Shown: positions 26,569 to 35,295, counted from the stretch's first letter. The stretch: 64,000 bases of DNA from Silvimonas iriomotensis (GCF_014645535.1 NZ_BMLX01000001.1:365169-429168); one strand, 5' to 3'. A program made the numbers and translations. Notes: generated by a model from the sequence alone, not told the origin.

Positions 26569-27033
26569 TTAAATACGGTTTCCCTCCGGTTTAGGTACAG
26601 TAGGTGTACTGGCCGATTTTTGTTTTGGCGGCATCAGCGGGACCGTAGCAAGCCATCTGTTACTGCAATACTTTCCAGGCAGTACATCAAGCTTGCCACC
26701 GCATGCATCGATGGGCAGCCACCCCAAGGCATATAAACTGCATTTCTTTTTGTAGCCTTGGCGGGTTTTTACAAGTAAATCAGCGGCCATAAGTTCTTTT
26801 AGAGCCTTGTTCAACGTGGACTTGGATCGCCAACTCCTGTTTGTCTGCAAGTCAGAAAACACCAGGCTGATGTCTCCATTTCTGCCATGTCGATACTTAC
26901 TACAAGCATCCAAAAGAAGCTTGGATGCGGGCCCGCTGAGGTTGGCAACCACTTCGCTGGTTAATACCACCTCAGAAAACATGACAAAACGCCCACTGAA
27001 CTTTTGCCTTCCTCTTGGGTTACGTCCGTTCAT
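26569..27033 (-). CDS. Winged-helix DNA-binding protein of the island
   Basis: The protein of ~154 residues is basic at the N-terminus. Its centre looks like a winged helix: VVLTSEVVANLSGPASKLLL, then RSWRSKSTLNKALKELMAAD and LLVKTRQGYKKKCSLYALGW. The pattern is common among replication-associated or regulatory proteins of small integrative elements. The start at 27033 has GGAG 6 bases upstream; an ORF start exists 18 bases earlier. It is last in a minus-strand run after the AlpA-like and HTH genes and is probably co-transcribed with them. Confidence 0.65.
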   Translation of the reverse strand: MNGRNPRGRQKFSGRFVMFSEVVLTSEVVANLSGPASKLLLDACSKYRHGRNGDISLVFSDLQTNRSWRSKSTLNKALKELMAADLLVKTRQGYKKKCSLYALGWLPIDACGGKLDVLPGKYCSNRWLATVPLMPPKQKSASTPTVPKPEGNRI

Positions 27034-27057
27034 GATTGGCTCCGAGCTCAATGCCTA

Positions 27058-27396
27058 TTACTTTGGGTCCGGCAGAAGCCATTCCGGCTTACCCAACGTA
27101 TAGGATGCAATCCCGCTGCGGATACGCCCCCTGAACGTCACCGACTTGAGGATATTGGTCTCAATGTTGAACCCCATCCTCCGCAGCTCAGTAATGCGCG
27201 TGCTAGCGTTCGTGATGGTGTAGTCAACAATCAATTGCAACGATGTAACCGGGCCGTTGCGAATCAGCTCAAGGACGATAGCGGCTTGACCAGTCACAGT
27301 CGGCGGTTCATCACTTGCAGCGCCAGCAGTATCATGGCCGAACAGTTCTTTCTGGCCGCTGTTCGGAAAATTCGGATGGCGGTTTTTCTTTTTCAT
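27058..27396 (-). CDS. Helix-turn-helix protein of the island
   Basis: This 112-residue protein has a winged-helix-like centre: QAAIVLELIRNGPVTSLQLI, then VDYTITNASTRITELRRMGF and NIETNI. That is the pattern of small HTH proteins that sit beside AlpA in integrative islands. A role in replication or excision control is inference. AAGGA lies 8 bases before the ATG at 27396. It begins 12 bases after the AlpA-like stop and ends 24 bases before the next start. Confidence 0.7.
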   Translation of the reverse strand: MKKKNRHPNFPNSGQKELFGHDTAGAASDEPPTVTGQAAIVLELIRNGPVTSLQLIVDYTITNASTRITELRRMGFNIETNILKSVTFRGRIRSGIASYTLGKPEWLLPDPK

Positions 27397-27408
27397 GATC
27401 GCGCATCC

Positions 27409-27639
27409 TTATTTGGTTTGATTGAATTCTTTCAGCCACTGGCGGATGTCTTCCACCTTCCAGGCCGTAATGCGTTCGGACAGCTTGACCGGGCAGGGGA
27501 ACGAACCAGCCCGGACCATGCGCCACAAGGTCGCTTCAGAAAAGGGGAGCAAGCCAGGCCGACCGGTTCGAGTATCGCCGATCAGAACGGGGAGGCGGAC
27601 AAAGCCCGTTTCGGGCAGTGGAATGACGGTGTATGACAT
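27409..27639 (-). CDS. AlpA-family transcriptional regulator / excision factor
   Basis: The 76-residue protein has the AlpA/MerR-like helix-turn-helix of P4-type elements: GLLPFSEATLWRMVRAGSFP followed by CPVKLSERITAWKVEDIRQW. AlpA proteins activate or assist excision of integrases of the P4 family. The frame is open to 27774, but the ATG at 27639 begins the recognisable domain and has GGAAA upstream. It is first of three compact minus-strand genes and lies ~1.1 kb from the integrase. Confidence 0.85.
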   Translation of the reverse strand: MSYTVIPLPETGFVRLPVLIGDTRTGRPGLLPFSEATLWRMVRAGSFPCPVKLSERITAWKVEDIRQWLKEFNQTK

Positions 27640-27784
27640 GATCTGATTTCCAGTGAGCCGTCTTGATGGCGGCCCGACAAGGACATCAGAATGAGGCTTG
27701 GGCGTTGAAGCCTGGGCGCTTTCATTTTCATTAAAAAACAGCGCCCAGGGCATGCGCCCAAGGGTAAATTGCAAGGTAAATCGG

Positions 27785-28642
27785 CTATTGTTTAGCCGGT
27801 TTCTCAGTTGCTTTGCGCACGATGATTTTCAAGTTCAGTGCGACTTGCCAGGCGCGCTTGAAGGAGTTGGCCGAGAACACCTCATCCAGCTTGAGGCAGG
27901 ACTGTTGGATTCTCGCCTTGTCCTCGTCAGTAGTTACCATCAGGTCAATATCCAGGGCTTCAGCGATAGCGACTATCACCCGGACTTGTTTTTTCATTTT
28001 TGGTGGCTTGCTGCCTACGGGTACCTGCTTATCCAGCTCCAGCTCAGCAATCAGGGCATTTGCCGTTGCGCAGAGATTTTCGGCTTCCTGTTCGCGCTCA
28101 CACACCCCCTGTTCTCGACTGCCATATTGTTCAAGCTCCGTCTTGGCTGTAGCCAATTCGGCAAGAACCTCTTTCATGTTGAGCAGCTTGGTGATCAGGG
28201 GCAGGTCCGGTTGAGCGAAATAGTCATGTTGGCCATTGAGTAGTTTCTGTTGCGTGTGCTGCGCGAGTTGTACAAGTAAAGGAGAAACAGCCTCCAGGGA
28301 GAAACCGTAAAAACGGAGCGTGGATTGCTGAAACGATGCCACTGTCCGCCATTCGTATATCTGAGCGGCATCAGGGGGCGCGTCATACAGGATTTTCCCG
28401 TTGGCGGCAAAGGCGGACAGCATTAAATAGACCTTTTCATCCGATCCGTGCAAGGCATCCACCATGCCCGTGCCGTTGGTGCAAAACTTCCTTGGCAATG
28501 CGACCCATTCAGGGGCACGACACATGTTGATGTTTAACCAATCAGCCGCTTGTTGCGGGCTGCGACCTGTAATGGAGGCAATCGTGTTCATCACCTCAGG
28601 AATACTTGCAAAGTGCTTTTGTTCTTCTTCCGGATCAATCAC
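27785..28642 (-). CDS. Helical/coiled-coil protein of the island, unknown function
   Basis: The product of ~285 residues is acidic at the N-terminus (VIDPEEEQKHF). A middle coiled coil follows (MKEVLAELATAKTELEQYGS, REQEAENLCATANALIAELE), then a C-terminal region with a Lys/Pro patch (SKPPKMKKQVRVIVAIAEAL). I recognise no family. I prefer GTG at 28642, which has GGAGAAAG just upstream, to a TTG 30 bases earlier. It lies between the integrase and the AlpA-like gene, a usual place for element-specific accessory genes. Confidence 0.65.
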   Translation of the reverse strand: MIDPEEEQKHFASIPEVMNTIASITGRSPQQAADWLNINMCRAPEWVALPRKFCTNGTGMVDALHGSDEKVYLMLSAFAANGKILYDAPPDAAQIYEWRTVASFQQSTLRFYGFSLEAVSPLLVQLAQHTQQKLLNGQHDYFAQPDLPLITKLLNMKEVLAELATAKTELEQYGSREQGVCEREQEAENLCATANALIAELELDKQVPVGSKPPKMKKQVRVIVAIAEALDIDLMVTTDEDKARIQQSCLKLDEVFSANSFKRAWQVALNLKIIVRKATEKPAKQ

Positions 28643-28746
28643 AGTACTTTCTCCATGTGCAATAAAACACAAAGAGTCCGGGAGGCCCGGACTGGGAAGG
28701 GACAGCGAACAGAAAACGGGGTAAGCCCTTCAGGAGATCTCGGCGA

Positions 28747-29991
28747 TCAGGCGGCCCTTGGGGATATAGAAAAGACATCTGCCCCAGACTTGAGCTTGTC
28801 GAGATAGTCAGCCCACCACTGCATCATCTGGATGCGCTCGGGGAGGTGTTCGGCGTAGTTATATGCGGCGCGAATTTCATCACGTTCGCCGTGGGCAAGC
28901 TGGCGTTCAATGGCATCACGATGCCAACATTGCGATTCATTCAGCAGTGTGGATGCCGTTTTGCGGAAGCCGTGACCAGTGAATTCTTCCTTGCTGTAAC
29001 CCAAGCGGCGCAAAGCAGCATTCACGGTGTTCTCGCTCATGGGGCGTTCGCGGGTACGTTCTCCAGGGAAGACGTAACGACCGTCGCTATTACCAGTTAG
29101 CGGGCGTATTTCTTCCAAGATGGCGATTGCTTGGCGTGAGAGCGGCACAATGTGGACCGCGCGACTTTTCATCTTGTGGGCTGGGATGCGCCATTCTGCT
29201 TTTTCCAGGTCAATCTCTGACCATTCTGCTTGCCGAAGTTCACCGGGGCGTACAAATACGAGCGGCGCGAGCCTTGCCGCACAACGAACGATCAAAGAGG
29301 CTTCCAGACTATCCAGCGCATTCATCAATGTGCCCACTTTTACCGGGTCTGTGATCGTTGCAAATGACTTCGGGTCTGGGCGAGTAAGGGCTTCCTTGAG
29401 TAAGTCGGCAGGGTCGGTTTCTGCAATGCCGCACGCGATGGCAAAGCGGAAAACTTTGGAACATGACCAGCGTACGCGATGGGCAGTTTCAATCGCCCCG
29501 CGTGCCTCAATCCGATGAAGACAGGCCAGTATCTCCTGGGGGCGGATGTCAGAAACCGGGCGTTTCCCCAGCCAGGGAAAGATGTCTGTTTCCAGCCGGT
29601 TTAACGTCCGCTCACGGTGGCTTTCCGATTTGCCCCCCATGAACTTTTCAAACCAGACGCGGGCTACTGATTCAAATGAGTTGCTGGCAGCCACCGCTGC
29701 CGCCTCTTTGGCGCGCGCGCGATCTTCTTGTGGATCGTGCCCCTGGGCAAGCATCGACCTAGCCTGATCACGTTTTGCTCGCGCACCAGCCAGCGAAATC
29801 TCCGGGTACGCGCCCAACGACATAAGACCCTCTTTGCCGTTTGGGCGCACATACTTCAGACGCCACAGACGGGAACCGTTGGCTTTGACCAGCAGGTAGA
29901 GACCGCCGCCATCAAAAAGCTTGCGGTCCTTTTCTCCAGGCTTGGCCTGCTTGCATTCTGTATCGGTAAGAGGCTTGGTCTGACGGGGCAC
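28747..29991 (-). CDS. int: Tyrosine integrase, P4/DUF4102 type
   Basis: This is a site-specific recombinase of 414 residues that would integrate and excise the island at ssrA. The N-terminal arm-binding domain has the DUF4102 pattern (LTDTECKQAKPGEKDRKLFD, GGGLYLLVKANGSRLWRLKY). A SAM-like core-binding domain follows, then the catalytic domain with Arg in VRPGELRQAEW, the HxxR box in GHGFRKTAS, and the Tyr in EIRAAYNYAEHLPER. The start is GTG at 29991 with GGTGA upstream. The gene reads away from ssrA, with the attachment site 200 bases behind it. All catalytic residues appear intact. Confidence 0.95.
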   Translation of the reverse strand: MPRQTKPLTDTECKQAKPGEKDRKLFDGGGLYLLVKANGSRLWRLKYVRPNGKEGLMSLGAYPEISLAGARAKRDQARSMLAQGHDPQEDRARAKEAAAVAASNSFESVARVWFEKFMGGKSESHRERTLNRLETDIFPWLGKRPVSDIRPQEILACLHRIEARGAIETAHRVRWSCSKVFRFAIACGIAETDPADLLKEALTRPDPKSFATITDPVKVGTLMNALDSLEASLIVRCAARLAPLVFVRPGELRQAEWSEIDLEKAEWRIPAHKMKSRAVHIVPLSRQAIAILEEIRPLTGNSDGRYVFPGERTRERPMSENTVNAALRRLGYSKEEFTGHGFRKTASTLLNESQCWHRDAIERQLAHGERDEIRAAYNYAEHLPERIQMMQWWADYLDKLKSGADVFSISPRAA

Positions 29992-30004
29992 TACTGATCA
30001 CCGG

Positions 30005-30067
30005 TAGGGGTATGTTGGAGATGAATGGCGGTGAGACCGCCTCGATACCCCTAAAGCTACCCCTAAA
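30005..30067 (+). promoter_or_regulatory. Right set of TACCCCTAA repeats (putative integrase arm sites)
   Basis: TACCCCTAAA occurs at 30046-30055 and 30058-30067, 12 bases apart. An inverted copy, TAGGGGTA, lies at 30005-30012. The pair mirrors the one at the far end of the island and sits between int and the attachment site. Confidence 0.65.
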
Positions 30068-30116
30068 CCTGTGACATGTCATGAGACCGCATGACCCTTC
30101 TTGACGGACGGCGGCA

Positions 30117-30154
30117 ATAAAAAACCCCTGAAAGCAGAGCTTTACAGGGGTTTT
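30117..30154. terminator. Hairpin terminator between int and ssrA
   Basis: AAAAAACCCCTG and CAGGGGTTTTT form a stem with flanking A and T runs. For ssrA (minus strand) it is the first terminator after the tmRNA end and was probably supplied by the island. Confidence 0.75.
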
Positions 30155-30187
30155 TGGGTAGCCATGACACGTCATGACTGGATGAAC

Positions 30188-30546
30188 TGGTGGAGCCGGC
30201 GGGAGTCGAACCCGCGTCCGGAAGTCCTCTACGAAGAGTTCTACATGCTTAGCCGTGCCAACTGGATTTAACCTTCAACGAGCCGGCGGGCGGGCTTGTC
30301 TCGGGCGAGTCACCTTAATTTGACACTACATCAAGTGACCCGATGCAGCGCGATCCCCTCTAAATGACTCTGCTACCGGTTACCCGGTCTACCCGAGGGG
30401 AGAAGCAGTGCAGAGTCCGGTGCATTAAGCAGCCAGAGCGTAAGTTTCGTCGTTTGCGACTATCTTGGTTCAGTGTTTTACGGGGAACTGAGATCCCGGC
30501 ATGCCCCCATCCGCTTTGTAACCCCCGTCGAAACCATGGCGGCCCC
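30188..30546 (-). ncRNA. ssrA: Transfer-messenger RNA (tmRNA)
   Basis: This RNA of ~359 nt rescues stalled ribosomes and tags unfinished proteins. The acceptor stem pairs 5' GGGGCCG with 3' CGGCUCC, followed by an encoded ACCA end. The T arm GGGUUCGACUCCC is intact. The resume codon GCA begins a reading frame at 30457-30425 encoding ANDETYALAA and a stop, the betaproteobacterial tag. The 5' segment has the usual GGUUUCGACG sequence. The gene is complete because the island carried a replacement 3' end. A promoter with CTGACC and TATACT elements lies upstream. Confidence 0.96.
30195..30210 (+). repeat. Proximal attachment site (att), within the ssrA T arm/acceptor stem
   Basis: GCCGGCGGGAGTCGAA lies in the functional tmRNA gene and is identical to 20935-20950. 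Confidence 0.85.
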
Positions 30547-30561
30547 AGATGAAGAAGGGTC

Positions 30562-30591
30562 AGTATAACCTGGAACGGGCGTTCTGGTCAG
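30562..30591 (-). promoter_or_regulatory. ssrA promoter
   Basis: On the minus strand CTGACC (30591-30586) and TATACT (30567-30562) are 18 bases apart. Transcription would start ~8-10 bases before the mature 5' end. Confidence 0.6.
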
Positions 30592-30600
30592 CCCTCGTGT

Positions 30601-31119
30601 TTATTCCACCTCAGTCATGGCGTTGCCCCAGTTGGCCAGCCATTCTGGCAGCGGCGGGCTGTCGTGGGTGATGCCGCCCAGTGCCATCAGTTCTTGCGAG
30701 GCGACAGAGCCGCCGGTTTTGCGCAGAAAACGGGCGCGGATATAGGCGATGCCGATGGTTTCGCCTTTGCGTTCAATGCGGTGTTCCAGGAAAAACGATT
30801 TTTCGTCCCAGCCCAGCACCACGGTTTGTACTTCAAACCGTTGCCAGAGCTTGAGCGCTTTTCTGAAGTGCATGGTTTCCATGGAGACCACGGGAAACCA
30901 GCCTGCCGCTGCAACCTTGTCGGCAAGGCCGGAGCGTTGCATCAGGTCGACGCGGGCCAGATCCAGCATGGTGAAATAGCGGCCGTTGTTCACGTGGCGA
31001 AAGATATCCAGGTCGTTGGGGTAGACCTGATACGGGGTGCGGCAGGGGCCGAGGGTGGGGCAGGCGCTGCGGCGGCGGCCAAACAGCATGAGCCAGAGCA
31101 GGCGCAGGTAAAGATTCAT
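30601..31119 (-). CDS. Hotdog-fold acyl-CoA thioesterase-like protein
   Basis: This 172-residue protein resembles the THEM6/4-hydroxybenzoyl-CoA thioesterase-type group. The hallmark segment YQVYPNDLDIFRHVNNGRYF has the Asp/His/Asn pattern, followed by MLDLARVDLMQRSGL and MHFRKALKLWQRFEVQTVVL. A short hydrophobic, Arg-rich N-terminus (LYLRLLWLMLFGRRR) suggests membrane association. The acyl substrate is unknown. It is divergent from the acuI-like gene and reads toward ssrA. Confidence 0.85.
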   Translation of the reverse strand: MNLYLRLLWLMLFGRRRSACPTLGPCRTPYQVYPNDLDIFRHVNNGRYFTMLDLARVDLMQRSGLADKVAAAGWFPVVSMETMHFRKALKLWQRFEVQTVVLGWDEKSFFLEHRIERKGETIGIAYIRARFLRKTGGSVASQELMALGGITHDSPPLPEWLANWGNAMTEVE

Positions 31120-31305
31120 GGTGTGATCCGTGGCGGGTCAGTGTAAAGACGTTGATTGGCGTCAAGCACTGGGTTGGGGCCGCGCATAAATGACGTTGAG
31201 CTAAAACGGCCGGGCGCGCAAACTGCTTGCCACGCGGCCTGGGTTGACGGCGGTTACTTTGGTGCAAGCACCAGGACGGGCCAATACGGCAAAACCGGAG
31301 GATGC

Positions 31306-32289
31306 ATGTTTAAAGCGCTGTTGCTGAGCAAAGAAGCAGAGGTTTTTTCCGCAAAGATTGCGGAGCTGGATCAATCCGCTCTGCCTGTGGGCAATGTCGA
31401 TCTCGATGTCGAATTTTCTACGCTCAATTACAAGGATGCGCTGGCGATTGGCAATGCCAGCCCCATTGTGCGGCAATGGCCCATGGTGCCAGGGGTGGAT
31501 GGTGCCGGCGTGGTGACGGCGTCATCGCATCCGGATTTCCAACCGGGTGATCGTGTCGTGCTCAACGGTTGGGGCGTGGGAGAGAAACACTGGGGTTGCC
31601 TGGCGCAAAAAGCGCGGCTGAATGGGGACTGGCTGATTCCGCTGCCCACGGCGTTTACGGCAGAGCAGGCCATGGCGATGGGTACGGCGGGTTATACCGC
31701 GGCGCTGTGCGTGCTGGCACTGGCGCAGCATGGTCTCAAACCTGAAGATGGCCCGGTGCTGGTGACAGGGGCAACGGGGGGCGTGGGGTCGTTTGCGATT
31801 GCTTTGCTGGCCCGTGCCGGATACCAGGTGACGGCACTGACGGGCAAGCCGGAGTCTGAGGCTTACCTGAAACAACTGGGTGCAACTGCGGTGCTGGATC
31901 GCCAGGCGTTTGCCGTTGCCGGCAAGCCGCTGCAAAAAGAGACGTGGGCTGGCGTGGTCGATTCCGCAGGCAGCCACACGCTGGCCAATGCGTGTGCACA
32001 AGTGCGGTATGGCGGGGCGGTCGCAGCGTGTGGTCTGGCTCAGGGGATGGATTTCCCGGCGACCGTGGCGCCGTTTATTTTGCGCGGAGTGACGTTGTAT
32101 GGCGTGGATAGCGTGATGGCGCCCAAGGCAAAGCGCCTTGCGGCGTGGGCCAGGCTGGCAGCAGATGTGGATGTCGCCACGCTGAACGCAGTGACCACCA
32201 AGATCGGGCTGGCTGATTGTCCGCAAGCCGCAGCAATGATCCTGCAAGGCAAGCATCAAGGGCGCTTTGTGGTGGATGTGAACCGCTGA
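31306..32289 (+). CDS. acuI: Acrylyl-CoA reductase (AcuI/YhdH), MDR family
   Basis: This zinc-independent medium-chain NADPH oxidoreductase of ~327 residues reduces acrylyl-CoA to propionyl-CoA. The N-terminus MFKALLLSKEAEVFSAKI, the FSTLNYKDALAIG-like segment, PGVDGAGVV, and the cofactor loop VTGATGGVGSFAIALLARAG fit the YhdH/AcuI group, as do GVDSVMAPKAKR and the C-terminal QGKHQGRFVVDV. The start is ATG at 31306 after GGAGGA; the longer upstream frame is not used. AcuI is known for protection against toxic acrylyl-CoA and for 3-hydroxypropionate metabolism. Confidence 0.93.
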   Translation: MFKALLLSKEAEVFSAKIAELDQSALPVGNVDLDVEFSTLNYKDALAIGNASPIVRQWPMVPGVDGAGVVTASSHPDFQPGDRVVLNGWGVGEKHWGCLAQKARLNGDWLIPLPTAFTAEQAMAMGTAGYTAALCVLALAQHGLKPEDGPVLVTGATGGVGSFAIALLARAGYQVTALTGKPESEAYLKQLGATAVLDRQAFAVAGKPLQKETWAGVVDSAGSHTLANACAQVRYGGAVAACGLAQGMDFPATVAPFILRGVTLYGVDSVMAPKAKRLAAWARLAADVDVATLNAVTTKIGLADCPQAAAMILQGKHQGRFVVDVNR

Positions 32290-32317
32290 TCTGGCCAGGC
32301 GCCAATCAAATGCCAAC

Positions 32318-32348
32318 AAAAAAGACCGGATCAATGTCCGGGCTTTTT
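32318..32348. terminator. Bidirectional terminator between acuI and gph
   Basis: AAAAAAGACCGGA and TCCGGGCTTTTT form a stem with flanking A and T runs between two convergent genes. Confidence 0.8.
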
Positions 32349-32375
32349 GCTGTGCGCAGGGGGTAACCTGGCGGT

Positions 32376-33041
32376 TTATGCCGGCAGGTGGGCCAGCAAA
32401 TCCAGCGGGTGGCTGATGGTCAGATCGGCGCCCCAGGCATCGGGTTGGTCAGACGCTGCAATATAGCCGTAGCTGGCCAGAACGGTGGTCATGCCCACGC
32501 GGCGGCCGGCTTCGATATCGCGTTCCGCATCGCCCACATAAATGCAGTGCGCGGGGTCGACGCCCAGCATTTCGGCGGCGTGATACATCGGCTTGGGGTC
32601 TGGTTTGGGTACGCCCACGGTATCACCGGACACCACCACGCCCGGCGCGATCGGCAGTGGCAGGCGTGCTACCAGCGGGTCGGTAAAGCGCGCGGGCTTG
32701 TTGGTGACAATGCCCCAACGCCAGCCGCGCTGTGTAATGGCCTCAATCAGCGGAGCAACGCCATCAAACAGCACGGTGCTATCGGCCAGATGCAACGCGT
32801 AATGCGCCAGGAACCGGTCGCGCAGGGCGATGAACTGGTCGGCTTGCTGCGGCGTGACCCCAAAGCCCAGACCAATCAGACCGCGCGCGCCGTGCGAGGC
32901 GACCGGGCGGATGGCCTGATACGGCTGTGGCGGCAGGCCTTCTTCTGCCAGCAGCAGATTGAGCGCGGCGCCCAGGTCGAGGGCGGTGTCGGCAAGGGTG
33001 CCATCCAGATCAAACAATACGGCGCGTGCGGGTTGAGTCAT
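32376..33041 (-). CDS. gph: Phosphoglycolate phosphatase
   Basis: This HAD-superfamily phosphatase of 221 residues removes 2-phosphoglycolate. Motif I is LFDLDGTLADTA, motif II lies in GIVTNKPA, and motif III/IV shows as CIYVGDAERDIEAGRRVGM. The cap domain of ~70 residues follows motif I. ATG at 33041 is chosen over an upstream TTG. It is 37 bases downstream of ubiG in an mtaD-ubiG-gph operon, a conserved arrangement in betaproteobacteria. Confidence 0.95.
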   Translation of the reverse strand: MTQPARAVLFDLDGTLADTALDLGAALNLLLAEEGLPPQPYQAIRPVASHGARGLIGLGFGVTPQQADQFIALRDRFLAHYALHLADSTVLFDGVAPLIEAITQRGWRWGIVTNKPARFTDPLVARLPLPIAPGVVVSGDTVGVPKPDPKPMYHAAEMLGVDPAHCIYVGDAERDIEAGRRVGMTTVLASYGYIAASDQPDAWGADLTISHPLDLLAHLPA

Positions 33042-33078
33042 GTCAGGTGCGTGGCGATGGGGCAATTGGGCGAGGGCG

Positions 33079-33825
33079 TTACAGCGGCTTGCGGCAAGCC
33101 ACCATGTAGTTCACATCGGTGTCTTCGCCCAGCTTGTAAACCTTGCTCAGCGGGTTGTAGGTCATGCCGGTCAGGGTCACGGTATCGAGCCCGCTGTTGC
33201 GAGTCATGCGGCCCAGTTCAGACGGTTTGATGAACTTGGCATAGTCGTGCGTGCCGCGGGGCAGCATGCCCATGATGTATTCGGCGCCCAGCACGGCCAG
33301 CGCGTAGCTTTTGGCATTGCGGTTCAGCGTAGAGAAAAACACCCAGCCACCCGGCTTGCACAGGCGCGCGCAGGCTTCAATCACGCTGGCCGGCGAGGGG
33401 ACGTGCTCCAGCATTTCCATGCAGGTCACCACGTCGAAAGACGCCGGGGCCTCTGCGGCCAGATCTTCGACCGGCACTTTGCGATATTCGACCGAGAGGC
33501 CGGATTCATGCAGATGCAGCCTGGCGATCTTGAGCGATTTATCGGCCAGATCAATGCCGGTGACCTGGGCACCGCTGGCGGCCATGCCTTCGGCCAGAAT
33601 GCCGCCACCGCAGCCGACATCCAGCACTTTCTTGCCGGTCAGCCCGGCGTTGTCCTCAATAAACCCCAGGCGCAGCGGGTTGATGTCGTGCAGCGGTTTG
33701 AACTCGCTGGTCTTGTCCCACCATTTGTGGGCCAGTGCGGAAAACTTGGCGATCTCTGCGGCGTCGGCGTTCAGCACGTGTTCGTGCTCCGCGGCGTGAT
33801 CCTGATTGGCCTGGTGTTCGGTCAT
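33079..33825 (-). CDS. ubiG: Ubiquinone biosynthesis O-methyltransferase
   Basis: This 248-residue SAM-dependent enzyme carries out both O-methylations in ubiquinone synthesis. UbiG signatures are [20 protein letters not shown] and INPLRLGFI near the N-terminus, the SAM-binding [16 protein letters not shown], and [11 protein letters not shown]. The N-terminal ~18 residues are His/Glu-rich. Its first bases overlap the mtaD stop by 4 nt, so they are translationally coupled. Confidence 0.97.
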   Translation of the reverse strand: MTEHQANQDHAAEHEHVLNADAAEIAKFSALAHKWWDKTSEFKPLHDINPLRLGFIEDNAGLTGKKVLDVGCGGGILAEGMAASGAQVTGIDLADKSLKIARLHLHESGLSVEYRKVPVEDLAAEAPASFDVVTCMEMLEHVPSPASVIEACARLCKPGGWVFFSTLNRNAKSYALAVLGAEYIMGMLPRGTHDYAKFIKPSELGRMTRNSGLDTVTLTGMTYNPLSKVYKLGEDTDVNYMVACRKPL

Positions 33826-35138
33826 GCTGTTTGTCCTTGCATGCGTGCTTGCCAGCGGCGGGCGCGGGTCAGCACTTCCTGATGATCAAGACTGGCGTAA
33901 AGGCCTTGGGTGTAGATTTCCCGGCCGGCAATCCAGACATGGCTGACTTGATTGCGGTCGGCGGCGTAAACCAGATGGGATACCGGATCGTAGCACGGCT
34001 GCGTGCCGGCCAGAGAGAGATCCACCGCGATCATGTCGGCGTCCTTGCCAGCGCTGAGGCTGCCGATGCGGTCCTGCCAGCCCAGTGCCTTTGCCCCGTT
34101 GAGGGTGGCCATTTCCAGTGCCTGCCACGCGGGCAGGGCCTCCGGGTTGCCGCTCTGACCCTTGGCCAGCAGTGCAGCCAGGCGCATCTCGGCAAACATA
34201 TCCAGTTTGTTGTTGCTGGCGGCGCCGTCGGTACCAATGCCCACATTGATGCCACCGGCGACCTGATCGGCAATGCGCGCCAGGCCGGAGGCCAGCTTCA
34301 GGTTGGATGCCGGGTTGTGCGAGACATTCACGCCGTGTTTTGCCAGTAAGGCGATCTCGTCGCTGGTGGTGTGTACCATGTGCGCCGCGATCAACTGGTT
34401 GCCCAACAGGCCCAGCCGCGCCAGGCGTTCCAGCGGGCGTACGCCATGTTCTTTGAGGCTGCTGGCGATCTCGTCTTGCGTCTCGTGAATGTGGCAATGA
34501 ATGCCGACGTCCAGTTGATCGGCCAGCATGATGATCTTGCTGAAGGTGTCGTCGCTTACCGTGTACGGCGCATGCGGGGCGAGGGTGAAGCCCACCAGTG
34601 GCTCGCCCTTGTATTCATCCATGCAGGCGATGGCCTTGCGGGTGTACTCGTCGGCGTTGCTGGCGTAAGGCGTGGGGAATTCCAGGATGGAGCAGCCCAC
34701 CATCATGCGGAACTCGCTGCCAAGCGCCGCCCGGGCGACCGCACCATGGTGAAAATACATATCGTTGGCGCAGGTGGTGCCGCCGGCAATCATTTCTGCG
34801 ATGGCCAGTTGCGTGCCATCAAACACGAATTCGTCCGAGACAAACTTGCCCTCGGCGGGCCAGATGTGATCGTTCAGCCAGGTCATCAAGGCCAGGTCGT
34901 CGGCATAGCCGCGCAGCAAGGTCATGGCGGAGTGGGCGTGCAAATTGATCAGTCCGGGCAGCAGTGCGTGCTGCGGCAAGTGGCGGCGTTCTGCATCCGG
35001 GTATTGCTGCAATGCCTGTGAGACCGGCAGGACGGCTTTGATTTTCTGGCCTTGCATCACAAGGGCGTGATCGGTCAGTACTGTGGCCCGGGGCTCAACA
35101 GGAATGATCCAGCGGGGAATGATGATGTGTGTGGTCAT
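33822..35138 (-). CDS. mtaD: 5-Methylthioadenosine/S-adenosylhomocysteine deaminase
   Basis: This amidohydrolase of 438 residues of the TRZ/ATZ family deaminates methylthioadenosine and/or S-adenosylhomocysteine. Metal-site motifs appear in order: [20 protein letters not shown] (with the ligand His), AAHMVHT, and the Asp in [15 protein letters not shown]. The C-terminus with [16 protein letters not shown] is typical. Coupling to ubiG fits: SAH made by UbiG and other methyltransferases would be recycled. ATG at 35138. Confidence 0.93.
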   Translation of the reverse strand: MTTHIIIPRWIIPVEPRATVLTDHALVMQGQKIKAVLPVSQALQQYPDAERRHLPQHALLPGLINLHAHSAMTLLRGYADDLALMTWLNDHIWPAEGKFVSDEFVFDGTQLAIAEMIAGGTTCANDMYFHHGAVARAALGSEFRMMVGCSILEFPTPYASNADEYTRKAIACMDEYKGEPLVGFTLAPHAPYTVSDDTFSKIIMLADQLDVGIHCHIHETQDEIASSLKEHGVRPLERLARLGLLGNQLIAAHMVHTTSDEIALLAKHGVNVSHNPASNLKLASGLARIADQVAGGINVGIGTDGAASNNKLDMFAEMRLAALLAKGQSGNPEALPAWQALEMATLNGAKALGWQDRIGSLSAGKDADMIAVDLSLAGTQPCYDPVSHLVYAADRNQVSHVWIAGREIYTQGLYASLDHQEVLTRARRWQARMQGQTA

Positions 35139-35250
35139 GCAATATCTGGCAGGAACAATATCCGGGCTGCCGGTTTTTGCCGAAGCAACCAGGTGAATGA
35201 CGGGGTTATCTGGTCAGGCCAGGCTGACGCTGCAAGGGCGCCAGAAAAAC

Positions 35251-35279
35251 AAAAAGCCGACCTTGCGGTCGGCTTTTTT
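35251..35279 (-). terminator. Rho-independent terminator of the Ala/Ser-rich lipoprotein gene
   Basis: AAAAAGCCGACCttgcGGTCGGCTTTTTT is a perfect hairpin 16 bases beyond the stop codon. Confidence 0.88.
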
Positions 35280-35295
35280 GCTTGCGCACCAAGAA

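Larger units (their letters stand above)
20935..30210. mobile_element. Genomic island integrated in the 3' end of ssrA (~9.3 kb)
   Basis: A 16-bp direct repeat bounds the element. A tyrosine integrase gene lies next to the intact tmRNA gene and a displaced copy of the tmRNA end lies at the far side. Inside, base composition is clearly lower in GC than in the flanks. The order from the integrase end is int, a coiled-coil gene, an AlpA-like gene, two helix-turn-helix genes, then cargo: a DUF5677-like/HEPN-like pair, a zinc-ribbon gene, a membrane coiled-coil gene and a DUF4236 gene. There are no capsid, tail, conjugation or transposase genes. It is best described as a small integrative island or satellite-like element. 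Whether it still excises is unknown. Confidence 0.88.

Noticed and set aside
20935-30210. Island as a complete prophage
   Set aside because: No capsid, portal, terminase, tail or lysis genes are visible in ~9.3 kb.
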